A stretch of DNA of 64,000 bases from Gymnopus androsaceus JB14 (taxonomy: Eukaryota; Basidiomycota; Agaricomycetes; Agaricales; Omphalotaceae), in the NCBI GenBank assembly GCA_009733575.1, contig ML769480.1:1-64000 (forward strand), given 5' to 3'. This document shows positions 1 to 11,801 of the stretch, piece after piece; position 1 is the stretch's first letter, and the number at the start of each line of letters is the position of its first letter. A program made the position numbers and the translations under genes. The notes beneath the pieces were generated by a model that did not search any database, was not told where the DNA came from, and worked only from the letters and a program-made list of their open reading frames with translations.

Positions 1-2818
1 TAGTCTCCACCACATATATCAACCAGCATTGGGATTCCGAGCAGCTTGGGATGTAGGATCCAATGCTTTGGTGGCTGAGTGATAGGTGACTCCACCGGTT
101 TGAAAGCAGAGTCATATTCTGTCAGAGTGGAGGCAGTTGGAGTCTTACTGCTTGGGTCCCAGGGATCGTACTCCCCAAAGAATACCTCTCTTTCTGAGTC
201 ATTGTAACAAGGCGTTTTATTACCGAGCTCTTCATCGCTCGAAGAACGAGCTGACAGTAGTGGGTCAACTGCGTCCATGTTATCAGGTAGGTAAAAACAC
301 TGCGACGTTGTGGGAAGGTAGACATTGCAAAGACGGAAACTGGTTCTGTATCAAGTGTTAACAACTTGCTCTTCTTTGCACAGCACGCACTTACTTCGCA
401 TAGCAAACATCGTGGTAGTCAACCTTATAATGTCGAACCTCACACCCGGCGTGTATGAGAAATGATTCGACGGTCAACAGAGTACCGCTGTGAATGGGTG
501 TTGAACCATCGTGCTTCGGATGGTAATGGTCAACCTGCCGGACCACTCCCGATTGACCTTTAAAATGTCCCCGAAATGATATCGACTTTCGAAGCCAATC
601 CAGGGCATTGGACCTGTTTGCATTGCAGAAAGCGAAGGACTGAGCCCCGTAGAGCTGTGCTTGTATACCTTCTAAGGGTTGATATTCAGCAAAGTCCGAC
701 CTGAGCTATATGATAGTGAATAGGGCACTTTCCACTCGAGTCAATCAGAGTATACGTACCTGCATTCCACTACACAGCAGTGATCCAGTTCAATGGAGCA
801 GAACTGGTTGGTTATGTAGATCAACAGTCGAAGGAAACCTCTGAAGTCGCGCCAAACATTCTTTACGATGCCAAGTTGATCTGCAAAAGTCCCAACAACG
901 ATTCTGACTTGGACATCTCGCCAGGGAAACTCAATATTAAACTCCTGCTGAGATGGCTTGAGAGCCAAAAAGTCCATCAAATTGTGTCTTGTCCTTTTGA
1001 AGGCGTGTTAGATACAGATAGATCGAGATCAACACAGAGTCTCTACATACCAACACTCTTGCACGTCGAAATAACCTAACTCGACATTTTTTCCCGTGCA
1101 GATCGCTTGGACTGTAAGACGGAGACGACGCCGAGCGTCAATGGCGACATCTTGAACCGTTGCGCTGGTTCCAGAAAAAGGTCCTGAGACTACGACGACT
1201 TCAGTACCGATCCATGGCTTGTTGATGCGCTGAAACTTTGGCGTAGCAAGTCTGGTAGAGTTCGCGTGTACTAAGAAATCCTGTGATAAACTCAGTTACC
1301 GATTGTGCAAAAAACCAACAACTCACGATTCCTCTCCCCTTTGTTCCCTTGCAGATACCAAGATGTCCGTCATTCTTAGCTGCAATGAAACCAGATTTGC
1401 CTTGATGTTGCCCTGCAACAACTTCTACAAAATCCCCAATGGAGATGTCCTTCAAGATATTGCGAGTTCGAATGGACTGAAACCCAAGCTCTGCTACGTT
1501 GATTTCACAGACTTGGACAAGCCCGACTGCAGCGCGCTGCCACTGCGGTGCGGTTTGCACTGTTCCTGCCTTTCTCTCGGAATTTGAGGCAATGATCAAG
1601 ACTCTTTCTCCCTCCTGGAAGTCCCAAAAGGCGGGAAGAGGCATAGTGGCCAAGTTGACCAGGCCATCATGCTGTTCTTGGACTGTTTGAAACAGACTGG
1701 CAATTTCTGACGGTATCTCCTGGGCGGCGACAAGTGTCTGCTTGCTGAAAAGTTTAAGTATGAGGCCACCAGAGAAGTCCCAATTCTGATATCGAAAGTC
1801 CGTGGAACTGATTCGTTGTAGATGATTTCGACATTTTGATGGTTCAAGAAGTGCCAAAGGAGGGCGAGTCTCCCGTTTGCGCTTCGAAAATGGAGCTTTC
1901 GAGCGCAGGGCCTCATCTGGTGTGTCAATAACCTGTAGGGGGTATACAAGACGCGGCACTAGGAGTACCGTGACACCTGGTCTTGAGAGCGACTCGTCCT
2001 CAGCCCTTGATACACAGCCGACATCTCCTCGGTATAACCCTCGTTTCACTCGTACCCACTGCCCGGGGATGAAGTTGATGGTACAGGAGGACTGTGGCAC
2101 AGTGAGTGTTTTGCGAAGCTCGTTCGGGGGTACACGCGTCAGAGTCGCCATGCGGATACTCGAGAATTGACCCAACGCTGTCCTCAGCGGGTCGGGTTTG
2201 TAGTGATGAAGAAATAGGGCTTCCAGGTAGATGTACCCAGGAGAGCCAGGGTTCATGTAGGCAGACCGAAGCTGAGGCTTCAGTCTCTCGTGGCACCGCT
2301 GTAATTCATATAGCACCGGGTAAGGATCCTTTGCAAAACGATTACTTGCGCACATGCATAATACGATAGTGTGAATACATACCCGACATTTCAAGCTCCA
2401 AGTTGGCCAGTCGTTGGTCTGAGATGAGTGAAGGACATGAAGGACGAGAGGATGATCATCTCCGAGTAGCAAGGTGTTCGGTAGGCGCTCTGAATCCGCA
2501 GAGTTGGTCGAGTATTTCGTTTCAATGTGTTGGAACAATGCATCTGCTCTTGGCCGCTGTTCAGGGAGAGCAAAGGACTTCGGTTTTGGCAAAAGTGATT
2601 CAACTTCCTCAGCGTCATCAAGAAAATCTAAAGAAGAGCTGTATTCAAAGTGAGATGAGCAGTAGTGGGGCCAACACACCGTCTCGATCTCCGTTCTCGT
2701 CGTCACTAGAGAATTCATCGTCAGTATCGACCTGAGCTTCAAGATCGATGAACTGTGGTGTCGTTCAGTTGCATTCGAGACCCATCCGAGTATATAACGA
2801 AGATACCTGATTGTTCAT
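1..2818 (-). CDS. Spt5-like KOW-domain protein, 3' end beyond window
   Basis: Multi-exon gene read leftwards that leaves the window at base 1. A four-codon first exon (ATG at 2818) ends in a GTATCT donor. The next exon opens at 2752 with an acidic stretch beginning FIDLEAQVDTDDEF. A roughly 56 bp intron (GTGTGT...TTTAG) joins it to DFLDDAEEVESL, so the long uninterrupted frame ending near 2742 is read in the wrong phase at its start. KOW-like modules follow in order: GQWVRVKRGLYRGDVGCV, GDFVEVVAGQHQGKSGFI, GTEVVVVSGPFSGTSATV (after an intron with donor GTGAGT near 1325), PWRDVQVRIVVGTFADQLG near 900 and GHFKGQSGVVRQV near 540. Near the edge comes HWILHPKLLGIPMLVDI. Spt5 is a transcription elongation factor. 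From memory, agaricomycetes carry many divergent Spt5-like genes of unknown role, and this looks like one of those rather than the housekeeping copy. Exon borders are approximate. Confidence 0.75.
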
Positions 2819-3018
2819 TGCACGTCTGTGGGCAGGACTATGACAATGTTAGCTTACTTGTTATACTAAGACTTATTTAAGGCAAGAACGAGGCTGAACG
2901 AGAGACAACTAAATGTCGTCGTCCCAGTTTCTCCAAGTCTCAGTTTAGTCGTTTCGCTCTCGTTATGTTCCGGCAATGCTTTTTTACGTTGTATTGTACT
3001 GTAGTGAGAACTTACCTG

Positions 3019-3117
3019 GCAATGATGGACGTTGACGAGAAAGAGCGGAAGTTGATTGGTTGCCAAACAACGGTCCGATGGCCCCAGCCGCAGCAGCGAT
3101 TTTGACCAAAAAAGGAA
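3019..3117. repeat. Left arm of inverted repeat flanking the Crinkler-type gene
   Basis: About 100 bp that matches the reverse complement of 6254-6359 with roughly 90% identity. On the minus strand it has an open reading frame (KIAAAAGAIGPLFGNQ...) that runs straight into a GTAAGT splice donor, so it looks like a copied exon end rather than a classical transposon terminus. Confidence 0.7.
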
Positions 3118-3227
3118 ACTCGGCAGAATAGTAATTAATCGCGTGTATGTCATAAATACTAGTAACGTATAAATATAATAGTACAACAGTAAAAACAGTG
3201 AAAAAAGTAAAGACGATTCATGTCAAG

Positions 3228-6135
3228 CTAGTCGCGCAAAACAATGACACGCGTCTCGGTTACTTCGCCCTCTTGCCATTGCACGGTGGCCTCCATGATA
3301 ACGGGTCGATCTTTATGACAATGTCGGACATCAAATTTAACAGTACGATAGCTTGGGCAGTTTCTGCGAGCTGTGAGAGATTAATGAGTATAGATCAAGG
3401 AAAAACAAAGTATGCTTACTTAGAACATGCTGTGGATTCTTACGCATACGGAAATCTACAACCCGCCACTCGTAGTTTGGCCACGAGTTATTATACACTC
3501 CATTGGTCAAAAACCGTTCAACGTGCTCGCTGGAATTGTTGCCTTCCACCAGAAACTCGAAGAGCCAGCGCTTGGACATGATTCGCACGTCAACAAAGCC
3601 ATCGCGGGTACTTGTGACACATTCTTGTTTGGCATATCCAGGACCCGCGAGATCATGAACAACACGGGAAAACTCGTGTGCATAGACAGACTCGCGGACA
3701 TTTCCCTGGTCATGGGAATATTCCGTCAAGACTCTGGTTGAGAAGTTGGCAAGCGCACGGTACAACAAGTCATCGATAGAACTGAAAGTCTCGAAAGTCT
3801 GCGTCCGACTGAATAGGTGTTCCGTGTAGTATTTATGCCAATGCGTAGGGTGTACCAATGTAATCGAAGTAGCTCCTGCCACAGACGGGACCTGCAAAAG
3901 CCAGCCCATTCGTCGCGCATCATGGGCAGCTTGGGCGAAGTCAGAGAGAATAAGATCCGAAGCGTGGTTTTCACGAAGTGCGTATAACTTGTAACCGGGG
4001 TGACCCGGCACCACGTCCAGAAAGCGCGAGCGAGGAGTCACGGCAATTGCCGCTGTCTCGATCATACCACGGGCAAGAGTTATATAGGTAGAAGAATCGG
4101 GCTGTCGGACGTTTGGAGTGCGATATTCAGCGGGAACATTCTGGTACACAATACGACGAGAACTGGAAACCTGATCCCAGATTCTGCAGTCATTGCTAAC
4201 AATCAATGGCGAATACTTCGTATCGATGGTGGGGACCACTATCTTTCCTTGTTCCAGAATAGTATGGAAAACCAGCAGTGCTGGGGGAGGGAAGTTGTGA
4301 CAATGGGAGGGCGGGCGTGGTATGCATCGGCCCAAATCAGCGGTTATCTTCATGCTTGCGTCAAAGAGGCACTGAGAGGTGAAATCCTCAACCAATTGTT
4401 TGAATGGAATGGCTGTAGTGCTTTGGCTTTGCTGTTTAATCTGTTTAACCTAGATTAAAAAACAGGTTGTATAAGATTAAAAAAACAACGTGCCCGTTTA
4501 ATCTATTGATCGCTAGTTAGATTTGGTCTCGCACAGACAAAACAACGCACCCGCTGAACAAAGTATTTAGCCATTTGCGTGAACACTCCAGGATGCGCAC
4601 CTGCGTCCCATTCTACGTTTAATACACAGGGTGAAGCGAAGATTCTGATTTCATCCCAGTATGGACCTAGCTCAGGTGCATTCAAGCATCTCTGATACTC
4701 TTCAATATCATTCTGGGTGAAAGCGAGGCTGAGCCGTTCATCCTCCTGTTTGAAAAGAGTCATGCGATGCTCCGGTGGGATCATATGCGGAGGGGAATGG
4801 CTGGTGGACCCGGTATGACTACCGAAGCTACCAGCAGCAATCACAAACGTGTTGGTTTTGGTAGCAACGCTGTAGAGGGCTGCCCAGAGCGAGGTATCTC
4901 CATACGTCCTTTGAACTTCATCAAAACAGATCCAGAGAGGGCGCCTTCCCTTGATATTCATGAAGTTCGCCAAGTCAATGCCATCCACATTGACGCCAAG
5001 CCGAGTGTCCGCCCCGCCCGATGTGCGAAGACTCGCGAGAAACGTCATGAATAGCTGCCGTTCAGGTACCCTTGTAATCGTCTCGCCACTGTTCACCTTT
5101 CTCGAGGTGGTCTTCCGGTGCTTCCGTCAGAAGAGCCTCCCAAATCTGGTCAAGAAGCATTGATTTGCCCGAACAAGGCGGCGCCTCGATCTATTCATAG
5201 TCAATTCCCATTATCTCCTTGTGAGCAATGTTACTCACCAGGATGAACCTATCGCGCCTTACACGCGAGATGATCTCAGCGACCAGACCGACGCGAACAA
5301 GTTCAACGTTTAACCTCTTGGCTGCGGAAGACCTTCTCTGGGAACGATGTTTCTGATAAGGGCAGAGCCCCCTGTGCGTGCCACGACAGGTCTCGCAATC
5401 GCTGGTCATGAATTTAAGACTCTGTTCCATGTCGAATTGACGGAAGCGTAGTTGCAGTTCACAGGATTGGTGAGCGTTGACCCATTGTCGGCACTCGTGA
5501 GCCGTCATCGTGGAGTAGAGGTCAATGTAATCGGTGTCGCCCCATTCGCAATGAAACCTTGTCACATCAAAGCCGGAATTTGTAGGGGATAATTCGACAT
5601 TGGCGAGCGAAGAATAACTGCAGCCGCCATTGACATGGAACCAGCCGAGATAATACTCCTTGCACAGCGTGTCATACGAGTTTGGGTGAAGGAAGAGGAA
5701 TGAATCTGAAACTTTGTAGGCAAAGGTTTGAGTTTCTAGCCGTAGGCCCCTTTCCTCCGGTTTCGAAAAGAAAAGAACATCTTTTCTTAGCATGAAATTG
5801 TAGCATTTCAAAGCCCCAAGCGCGACATCCTGGCCTCCTGAAGAAAAGAACGCCAGAGTCAAATCTGCAAGCTTATCAGGCAGTTTGGGATCAATAGGCG
5901 TAAGACCTTGCAGTCTCCAGACCCCCTTCGGAGCTGGACCACTAATGAGCTCATGTTCCCCCGCTAGGATGGGCTTTTGTTCCTTCAAGATCAGTTCAGA
6001 TACAAATGAGTGGGATATGAGTGGTGTGTACAGTACCGTGGAGCAGGTTGAACTAGAACTCTGAGACTCCATGGTGAGGGTAGAACTCTGAGACCCCATG
6101 GTGAGGGAGCGATCCATAGTGGGCCGAGTAGTCAT
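3228..6135 (-). CDS. Crinkler-type protein: P-loop NTPase plus PD-(D/E)XK-like nuclease
   Basis: Four or so exons. The N-terminal exon (6135-5242) encodes about 300 residues without a recognised domain. A 51 bp intron (GTGAGT...AATAG) leads into a Walker A motif IEAPPCSGKSMLLDQ near 5180, then a Walker B-like region RRPLWICFDEVQRTYGD near 4920. The C-terminal exon (about 4395-3400) ends in a restriction-endonuclease-like core: GFVDVRIMSKRWLFEFLVEG followed by SEHVERF and VVDFR, the order seen in Crinkler (CRN) C-terminal nuclease domains. A last exon (TVKFDVRHCHKDRP..., stop at 3228) seems better than the stop reached by reading through the intron. CRN-type proteins are nuclear-acting effectors or conflict proteins of oomycetes and fungi; the role in a free-living or symbiotic mushroom is unknown. 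A 27-bp tandem repeat near 6063-6112 lies in the first exon. The reading frame appears intact. Confidence 0.72.
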
Positions 6136-6253
6136 GGTGGGAGACTACTAACTAGGCATGCGCAGTTGTGAAAGGAAGACGGCGAAAGAGGCAACGTGTA
6201 AAAACGCCAGTAGCGGATTCGGGATCCACGGTAGCCGGTAGGTTAGCACGCAT

Positions 6254-6359
6254 TTCCTTTTTCTGTCAAAATCGCTGTTGCGGCTAGGGCCATCGGACCG
6301 TTGTTTGGCAACCAAACAACTTTCGCTCTTTCTCCTCAACGTCCATCATCGCTGCCAGC
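6254..6359. repeat. Right arm of inverted repeat flanking the Crinkler-type gene
   Basis: Plus-strand partner of 3019-3117, sharing ATCGGACCGTTGTTTGGCAA and the bases around it. It differs at scattered positions and carries three extra bases near its outer end. Together the arms enclose about 3.1 kb containing only the Crinkler-type gene. No target duplication was seen at the outer borders. Confidence 0.7.
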
Positions 6360-6654
6360 ATGTCTCTCTAAACTTGAATACACGCATGCAACCACGGAAA
6401 TCAAGACTATTAGGATCATACAAGTTTGTACAAGTAAGTGATACATTCGAACAGCAAGGACAGACATCTTGACGCAAAAGGACAACACAGTTAAGACCTT
6501 ACTGGCAGACTTTGAGCAGGTCCTCGGTCATCGGTAAGCTGAACGTGCACAAATACAGTGCATACTGATGCCCTGGCTTCTTCCTAGCATTATCACACAC
6601 TCATAAATGCTTTCTTCATCCAGGCCACTACTGGAACATGCTAGCGAGGAATGG

Positions 6655-9648
6655 TTAGCAAAGGTTTAGTCTGATAGAGCTGGCACGCACCAAAATATTC
6701 TCAACCACGAAAAGTACAGCCAAGACAACGCTAATCGCAATCCAGAGCTTTTCAAACCTGTTGCTCTTTGCCGTAGGAACAGCACTCGAGACCGGATCCT
6801 TCTTAACCCACACTTGAATTGGGTTACTGCCTTCAACATTCTCTCCTGATCTTCCAACAACGATACTAGCTTTTCCCTCATTATCGAATGTCTGTATGAA
6901 TGTAAGTCCACTTGTATTCCTGAAGGTTTAAATTGAACTCACTGCTACAGATTGTACCCAGTCATTGTGGCCCGTATACAGAGTATCGCGCACTGTTCCC
7001 AACCTACGTTCGAAAACGTATACTGTGGCAGCAAAAATTAACCGAACACGCAAAATGTCACCTTGTAACGGCCATAGCGGGGCGAATAGCACATATTAGA
7101 ATTTGTGTTTGGGGGCAATATTGTAGCCCTTTCGAATCTGCAGATGGTCCACTTTTCAAGTTTGAGAAATATTTACAAATGGTAGAGTTATAGGTCAATA
7201 TGTACAAAGCATCAAATTTTATGATGTAATTTTTGTGAATTTTGACTCTAATGAGCTTTTTTCAATGTGTTCCTAAGCTTTTCTTGTGATTATTTTTGTA
7301 CAGGACTACTATTGGGACCATAAGGCTTTTATATTATGGCTTAAACCCAGAAGGAACATGCCATATTGATACATCAATTGAGGATGTTTATTTTTACCTG
7401 AAATTACAATAGCAGATGAATGAGGGCAAATCATGGGAAGGTTTAGTGGGTGATTCTATAGCATTTTGAGTCCTAAAGTGATCCCAATTCACAGAATTAA
7501 ATAATATAGGAAATTCATTGAATTATAGCTTAAGAAACTTCAAGTAGCAATTTTTCTGGGGTAATTTCAAATTTAATGGCCTTAATTTGAATGTTTTTGA
7601 ACCTTTTCTGCTGATGTTTTTTTCTGGTCACACTCTAAGGATGCATATACCTTCATAACACAAGTTGGGTCCATGAATGAGGCCATTTTCCATGTCCAAA
7701 AACACAAATCTTCCACAATTATTTTCGAAAATCTGCCCTAAATAAAAATGTGAGCTTGTATTTAGCCTGTGGTGTCTGAATTCAAGCATTGAGGCTGTGA
7801 TGGGGTTCTTTGATGCTGGAGGATATCTATGAATCATTTTGGATGGTACAGTCACTCTATGTACTGAAGACAAGAGGGAAGAAATTCTTAGTCCTTAGTT
7901 GGGCCATATTTCTGGGATGGTGGAGGCTTTTTGATCAGAACCAAGACTAGTATGATGAGGCCAATATGTATTATGGAACTATATGCATCCCTAGAGTCTG
8001 GTCAGAAAAAAACATCAGCAGAAAAGGTTCAAAAACATTCAAATTAAGGCCATTAAATTTGAAATTACCCCAGAAAAATTGCTACTTGAAGTTTCTTAAG
8101 CTATAATTCAATGAATTTCCTATACTATTTAATTCTGTGAATTGGGATCACTTTAGGACTCAAAATGCTATAGAATCACCCACTAAACCTTCCCATGATT
8201 TGCCCTCATTCATCTGCTATTGTAATTTCAGGTAAAAATAAACATCCTCAATTGATGCATCAATATGGCATGTTCCTTCTGGGTTTAAGCCATGATATAA
8301 AAGCCTTATGGTCCCAATAGTAGTCCTGTACAAAAACAATCGCAAGAAAAGCTTAGGAACACATTGAAAAAAGCTCATTAGAGTCAAATTCACAAAAATT
8401 ACATCATAAAAATGTGATGCTTTGTACATATTGGCCTATAACTCTACCATTTGTAAATATTTCTCAAACGTGAAAAGTGGACCATCTGCGGATCCGAAAG
8501 GGCTACAATATTGCCCCCGAACACAAATTCTAATATGTGCTATTCACCCCGCTATGGCCGTTACAAGGTGACATTTTGCGTGTTCGGTTAATTTTCGCCG
8601 CCACAGTACATGGCCATGATCACTACCACTGATGACTGCAGTGCTTTGATCATGGAAAGCTACTGTTCGGGACCGGCGGCCCACCTTTATGGGCACCTCA
8701 AAAGTCTTCATACGCTCGCAGGAACTCAATTTGTATAGGCCAATCCCCTGGGCCGCATCGTCCAGGATGAAGATGTCGTCCTTCAAGTTAATGGCTGCGT
8801 CTCCACTGCTACCATTGAGCATCTGACTGTCAAGGAACTGCACTGAACTCACGCTACCACGCCCGTTCTGTGCGTTGCCAAAGTAAGTCCTTCCTCGTTC
8901 AATACGTGACTTCACAAACGAGTTCATTTAGTGTATCACCAGTTTGATCATCACCACTTACATATCTCCATCGTCGCATCCAAACGACCAAATCTCAATT
9001 CCTTTCACACCGGTATGGCCAAACGTTATAGCTTGAGGGTAGTGGTCTTCGATCTTCACCGATTTTATCTTGTGGGGGTGCATGGACACATCAATCAGAA
9101 ATCTGTGGTACCATCTGCGAACGCTGGCTGACAGCCAACTGGTGGCAATTGGTATCGTATGCTAAGGCCGAGATCTCTTCCCACCCTGGGTCTGCCTGCA
9201 AGCGTCTGCAGAAAACTTCATGAAACTGAGAATCTGTAAGTTATTGACGACTCATGGTAGCTTGTGAGCATTACTTACTTTCAATTCAGGTTTGTCTCTC
9301 TTCCAAATGCATAGATAGCCCTCGTCTGTGCCATATGCGATGCCTTCCTCAGTATCATCGGGCCTGGTCATCCATACAGACTGCTGTCGTAAATCCGCGG
9401 TCTCCCGAACCTGTCGGAGACTCTACAGGTACTCCAAGGGGCATTGCCCAAATTGTTCGTACCATTTCGCCCTACAAAGCTATCGTGAGTTTCAACAGAT
9501 CATTGTGGGAAGTGAACTCACCACCAGTGGCAATGTAGGTGGCATGAGGATGAATTGCAACGCACAGTGTAGGCCCGTCATGACCAACAAGAGTCTGGGA
9601 CAGTGCGTAGTGTCCACTTTCGCAGGAGGGAGAAGTACGATTTGGCAT
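6655..9648 (-). pseudogene. WD40-repeat membrane-anchored protein, split by a transposon
   Basis: Multi-exon gene read leftwards, start at 9648 (MPNRTSPS). Segments in order: QTLVGHDGPTLCVAIHPHA near 9570; VWMTRPDDTEEGIAYGTDEG near 9350; FHEVFCRRLQADPGWEEISA near 9200; ITFGHTGVKGIEIWSFG near 9000 before a GTAAGT donor; FEVPIKVGRRSRTVAFHDQS near 8660; then SGSDHGHV, where the frame is broken by the element at 7023-8606. On the far side the protein resumes with YVFERRLGTVRDTLYTGHND, followed by an exon IVVGRSGENVEG and a C-terminal membrane segment LWIAISVVLAVLFVVENIL. WD40 proteins form beta-propeller scaffolds; the partner here is unknown. Removing the element with one TA copy restores the frame exactly, so the gene was intact at the time of insertion. 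No other stop codon was noted, so the insertion may be recent. Confidence 0.72.
7023..8606. mobile_element. 1.58 kb foldback transposon with about 620 bp inverted arms, TA target duplication
   Basis: Both ends read inwards as CTGTGGC(A/G)GC(A/G)AAAATTAACC and are flanked by TA (7021-7022 and 8607-8608). The arms (about 7023-7655 and 7975-8606) are inverted copies with scattered mismatches; the unpaired middle is about 320 bp. No transposase is encoded. TA duplication and a CTGT terminus fit a non-autonomous element mobilised by a Tc1/mariner-like transposase, but that is inference. It sits inside a WD40 exon. Confidence 0.88.
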
Positions 9649-9780
9649 TGGGCTCAAGTCAGGGTGAGACTAGATTCCCTTTAAATCTGACCGTTCTTTT
9701 TGTTTACAATAACACTTATGTTCTTATTGTCATTCAATTTGACATATAAGGTCATCAGACTGTACGAGGTGGGGATCCCA

Positions 9781-10504
9781 ATGCCTCCCGAAAAGTCACT
9801 CCCCACCTGGGCACCTCCTCGAAGGGCTAAACAACCGAAAGTCATCCCGCTCATATTCACCAATATCCAGCGCTCCACTCGTGCAGTGCCCTTGGCTATC
9901 CACCAGGAGCTAGCTGATACCCCAAGGTTCCATCCTTACCGGGTGCGTTCCATCCCTCCCCCGATTAACACCAAAAGCGCGAGCTCCGGATCCGTCTGAG
10001 AACCTGCCATCTCCTCTAACTCCCAGCCCCGAGGATGAAGATGATGCAATTGGCAGCCCAATGCATCCAGCTACCACGCCTGGTCCCTCGAGTATAATGT
10101 ATACTTCCTGCCCTTCCGGGTTCACACTCACTAATTCTGGTTGGGAGAAAGAACTTGTTCGCGACCTGAGAGTAAGTTTTGATTGCAATGTCCTAACATA
10201 TCATATCTCAATGTTTGCATGCAGAATACTGCTAAATCCGCAGTCTTGACGCACTTGGAGCTTGGCAAACCACTGAGTGCGCAAGATGAACAAGCTCTGC
10301 AAGCAGCTCGTAACATTGTACGTCCACAAGTGGCTGCACAGTTCGCCTTTCTGAACCTTCTCCCAGATAGTTGAACAGTTTCCTGCCTTCAAAAACCACT
10401 TGGACTTTTGGGGTGCAAACGCTGCTTTGCACGAGCAACTCAAGAACCTGAAGGATACCGATGCTCGTAAGAAGCGCAAGGCAACAACCAATCACATTGC
10501 ATAA
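9781..10504 (+). CDS. Uncharacterised protein, acidic/proline-rich, divergent from the WD40 gene
   Basis: Predicted from an ATG at 9781 (MPPEKSLPTWAPPRRAKQPK). A middle segment with clear low-complexity acidic/proline composition (ENLPSPLTPSPEDEDDAIGS) lies in another frame, so a very short intron or a frameshift falls near 9940-9975. Introns with good sites follow: GTAAGT at 10171 to GCAG near 10225, and GTACGT at 10319 to a CAG near 10367. The last exon encodes EQFPAFKNHLDFWGANAALH and a basic tail, with the stop at 10502-10504. No domain is recognised. A terminal motif of this sort (QFP.FK...DFW) is something I recall from expanded agaricomycete families without known function. The frame break could mean it is already a pseudogene. 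Confidence 0.5.
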
Positions 10505-10804
10505 TAAAACAATAATACGAAACAATAAAGTAGTACATAGTGTGAAAATACAATGATGAGATAAGAAATAACCGTGTGGAGTGAAAAGGAAAAGGAATGA
10601 AAAAGGCCAAAGAACAAAAGGATGGGTGCGTATCCGATCTGACGGTCGAATCAGCTAAGCCTGTGCTTCACATATACATAGTGTGTATCTGTATCCTTTG
10701 CATTGAGAATACCTTTCACTGAATACTTTGGTAGCAGGCTACCATTCACTTGCTCTCTAGCCACTCTTTAGTCACTTTCTAGTCCAACATTCATAACGTT
10801 CACA
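10505..10804. other. Spacer between two uncharacterised genes
   Basis: About 300 bp, AT-rich just after the upstream stop, with no coding signal seen on either strand. Presumably it contains the 3' end of one gene and the promoter of the next. Confidence 0.5.
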
Positions 10805-11241
10805 ATGCCTACCAGTCGAACAAATTCACCTAATGTAAATCTTCACCTCGACTATAAACAGCTCACTAACCATCATCACAGTCCAAATATATCTTTAATC
10901 TACGAGCGTATCGAATCCCAGCACAAGGGCCATTCACTGGTGTGACAATTGCCACCACTTCTCTAGGCCCGTCGAATCTATTACATGCATCTCGTCTACC
11001 CTTGCCAGAACCTCGCTTCACCAATTGGCTCACCCAACGGCATATTCATGATTGCGATGTGCAGTATAGAGGCGATCGGTTTCGAATTTTCTTCCAACGA
11101 CACAAGAGACTCGCATTACATACAACACTGGGCTTTCGTGGAGACCTTCTAATAATGAGAGTCAGCAAGGGACCAACTGACTGTGTAGTGAATCTCCGCA
11201 GTAACGATGCACCAAAAGCAAGGCGCATTGCAAAGCTGTGA
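10805..11241 (+). CDS. Small uncharacterised protein (129 aa)
   Basis: Two exons. Exon 1 (10805-10834) encodes MPTSRTNSPN and ends at a GTAAAT donor. Exon 2 (10882-11241) follows a CATCACAG acceptor and stays in frame to a stop at 11241; 30 plus 360 nt gives 129 residues. The protein opens SKYIFNLRAYRIPAQGPFTG after the splice and ends in GDLLIMRVSKG...VVNLRSNDAPKARRIAKL. No membrane segment, signal peptide or known domain is visible. I recall similar short MPT-type proteins lying beside the kind of coiled-coil gene that follows here, in several mushroom genomes, but cannot name a function. Confidence 0.6.
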
Positions 11242-11801
11242 AGTGTTTTCTTCATGTTCGTTCTTCAATACTGACACAGTACTCTTTAGTTTTGCACCTC
11301 ATCTTACATCTTTTCAAAGCGTTCGGAGACGAAGATTGGCAGCGCCCCTGCAGTTGGCATAATGTACTTCCATCTATGTACATCTAAAGTATCATGACAA
11401 TAAGAGACTGGTTAATGAATACAAGAACAATCGCATGATCTGACTGCCATCCTCAATTGCATGGTCCCTGAGGTTAGATGTCAACTCACTATTGTTGGAG
11501 TTTGGCTAAATTCCTTCCTTTCCAGAGTCTTGCGCATATGGCAGAAATGTACATGACGTGAGATTTCAAAATTCTTATTGTCAAGTTCAATTCTTATTGT
11601 CAAGTTCAATTCTTATTGTGCGAATTGTCCAGCAATCTCATCGCAGCCTTGCGCATATGGTATGGCTCGGCTTTTAAAATGCCTGAGCAACATGAACTCA
11701 TCCATCAGGCCAGGCGCCCTACTTTTCCTTCTTTACTTTCCCTGTCTTCATGTTCCCTGTCTTTACTTTTCAACATACAAACACGAAACATACACTATAC
11801 G
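11242..11801. other. Spacer with short tandem repeat
   Basis: About 560 bp without a convincing gene. An 18-19 bp unit (ATTCTTATTGTCAAGTTCA) is repeated about 2.5 times at 11570-11616. CTTGCGCATATGG occurs at both 11530 and 11649, suggesting a local duplication. The promoter of the following gene should lie here. Confidence 0.55.

Noticed and set aside
1201..2742. Single uninterrupted 513-codon reading of the Spt5-like exon
   Set aside because: Its first codons and last 30 codons read through introns; good splice sites give a better match to the KOW family on both sides.
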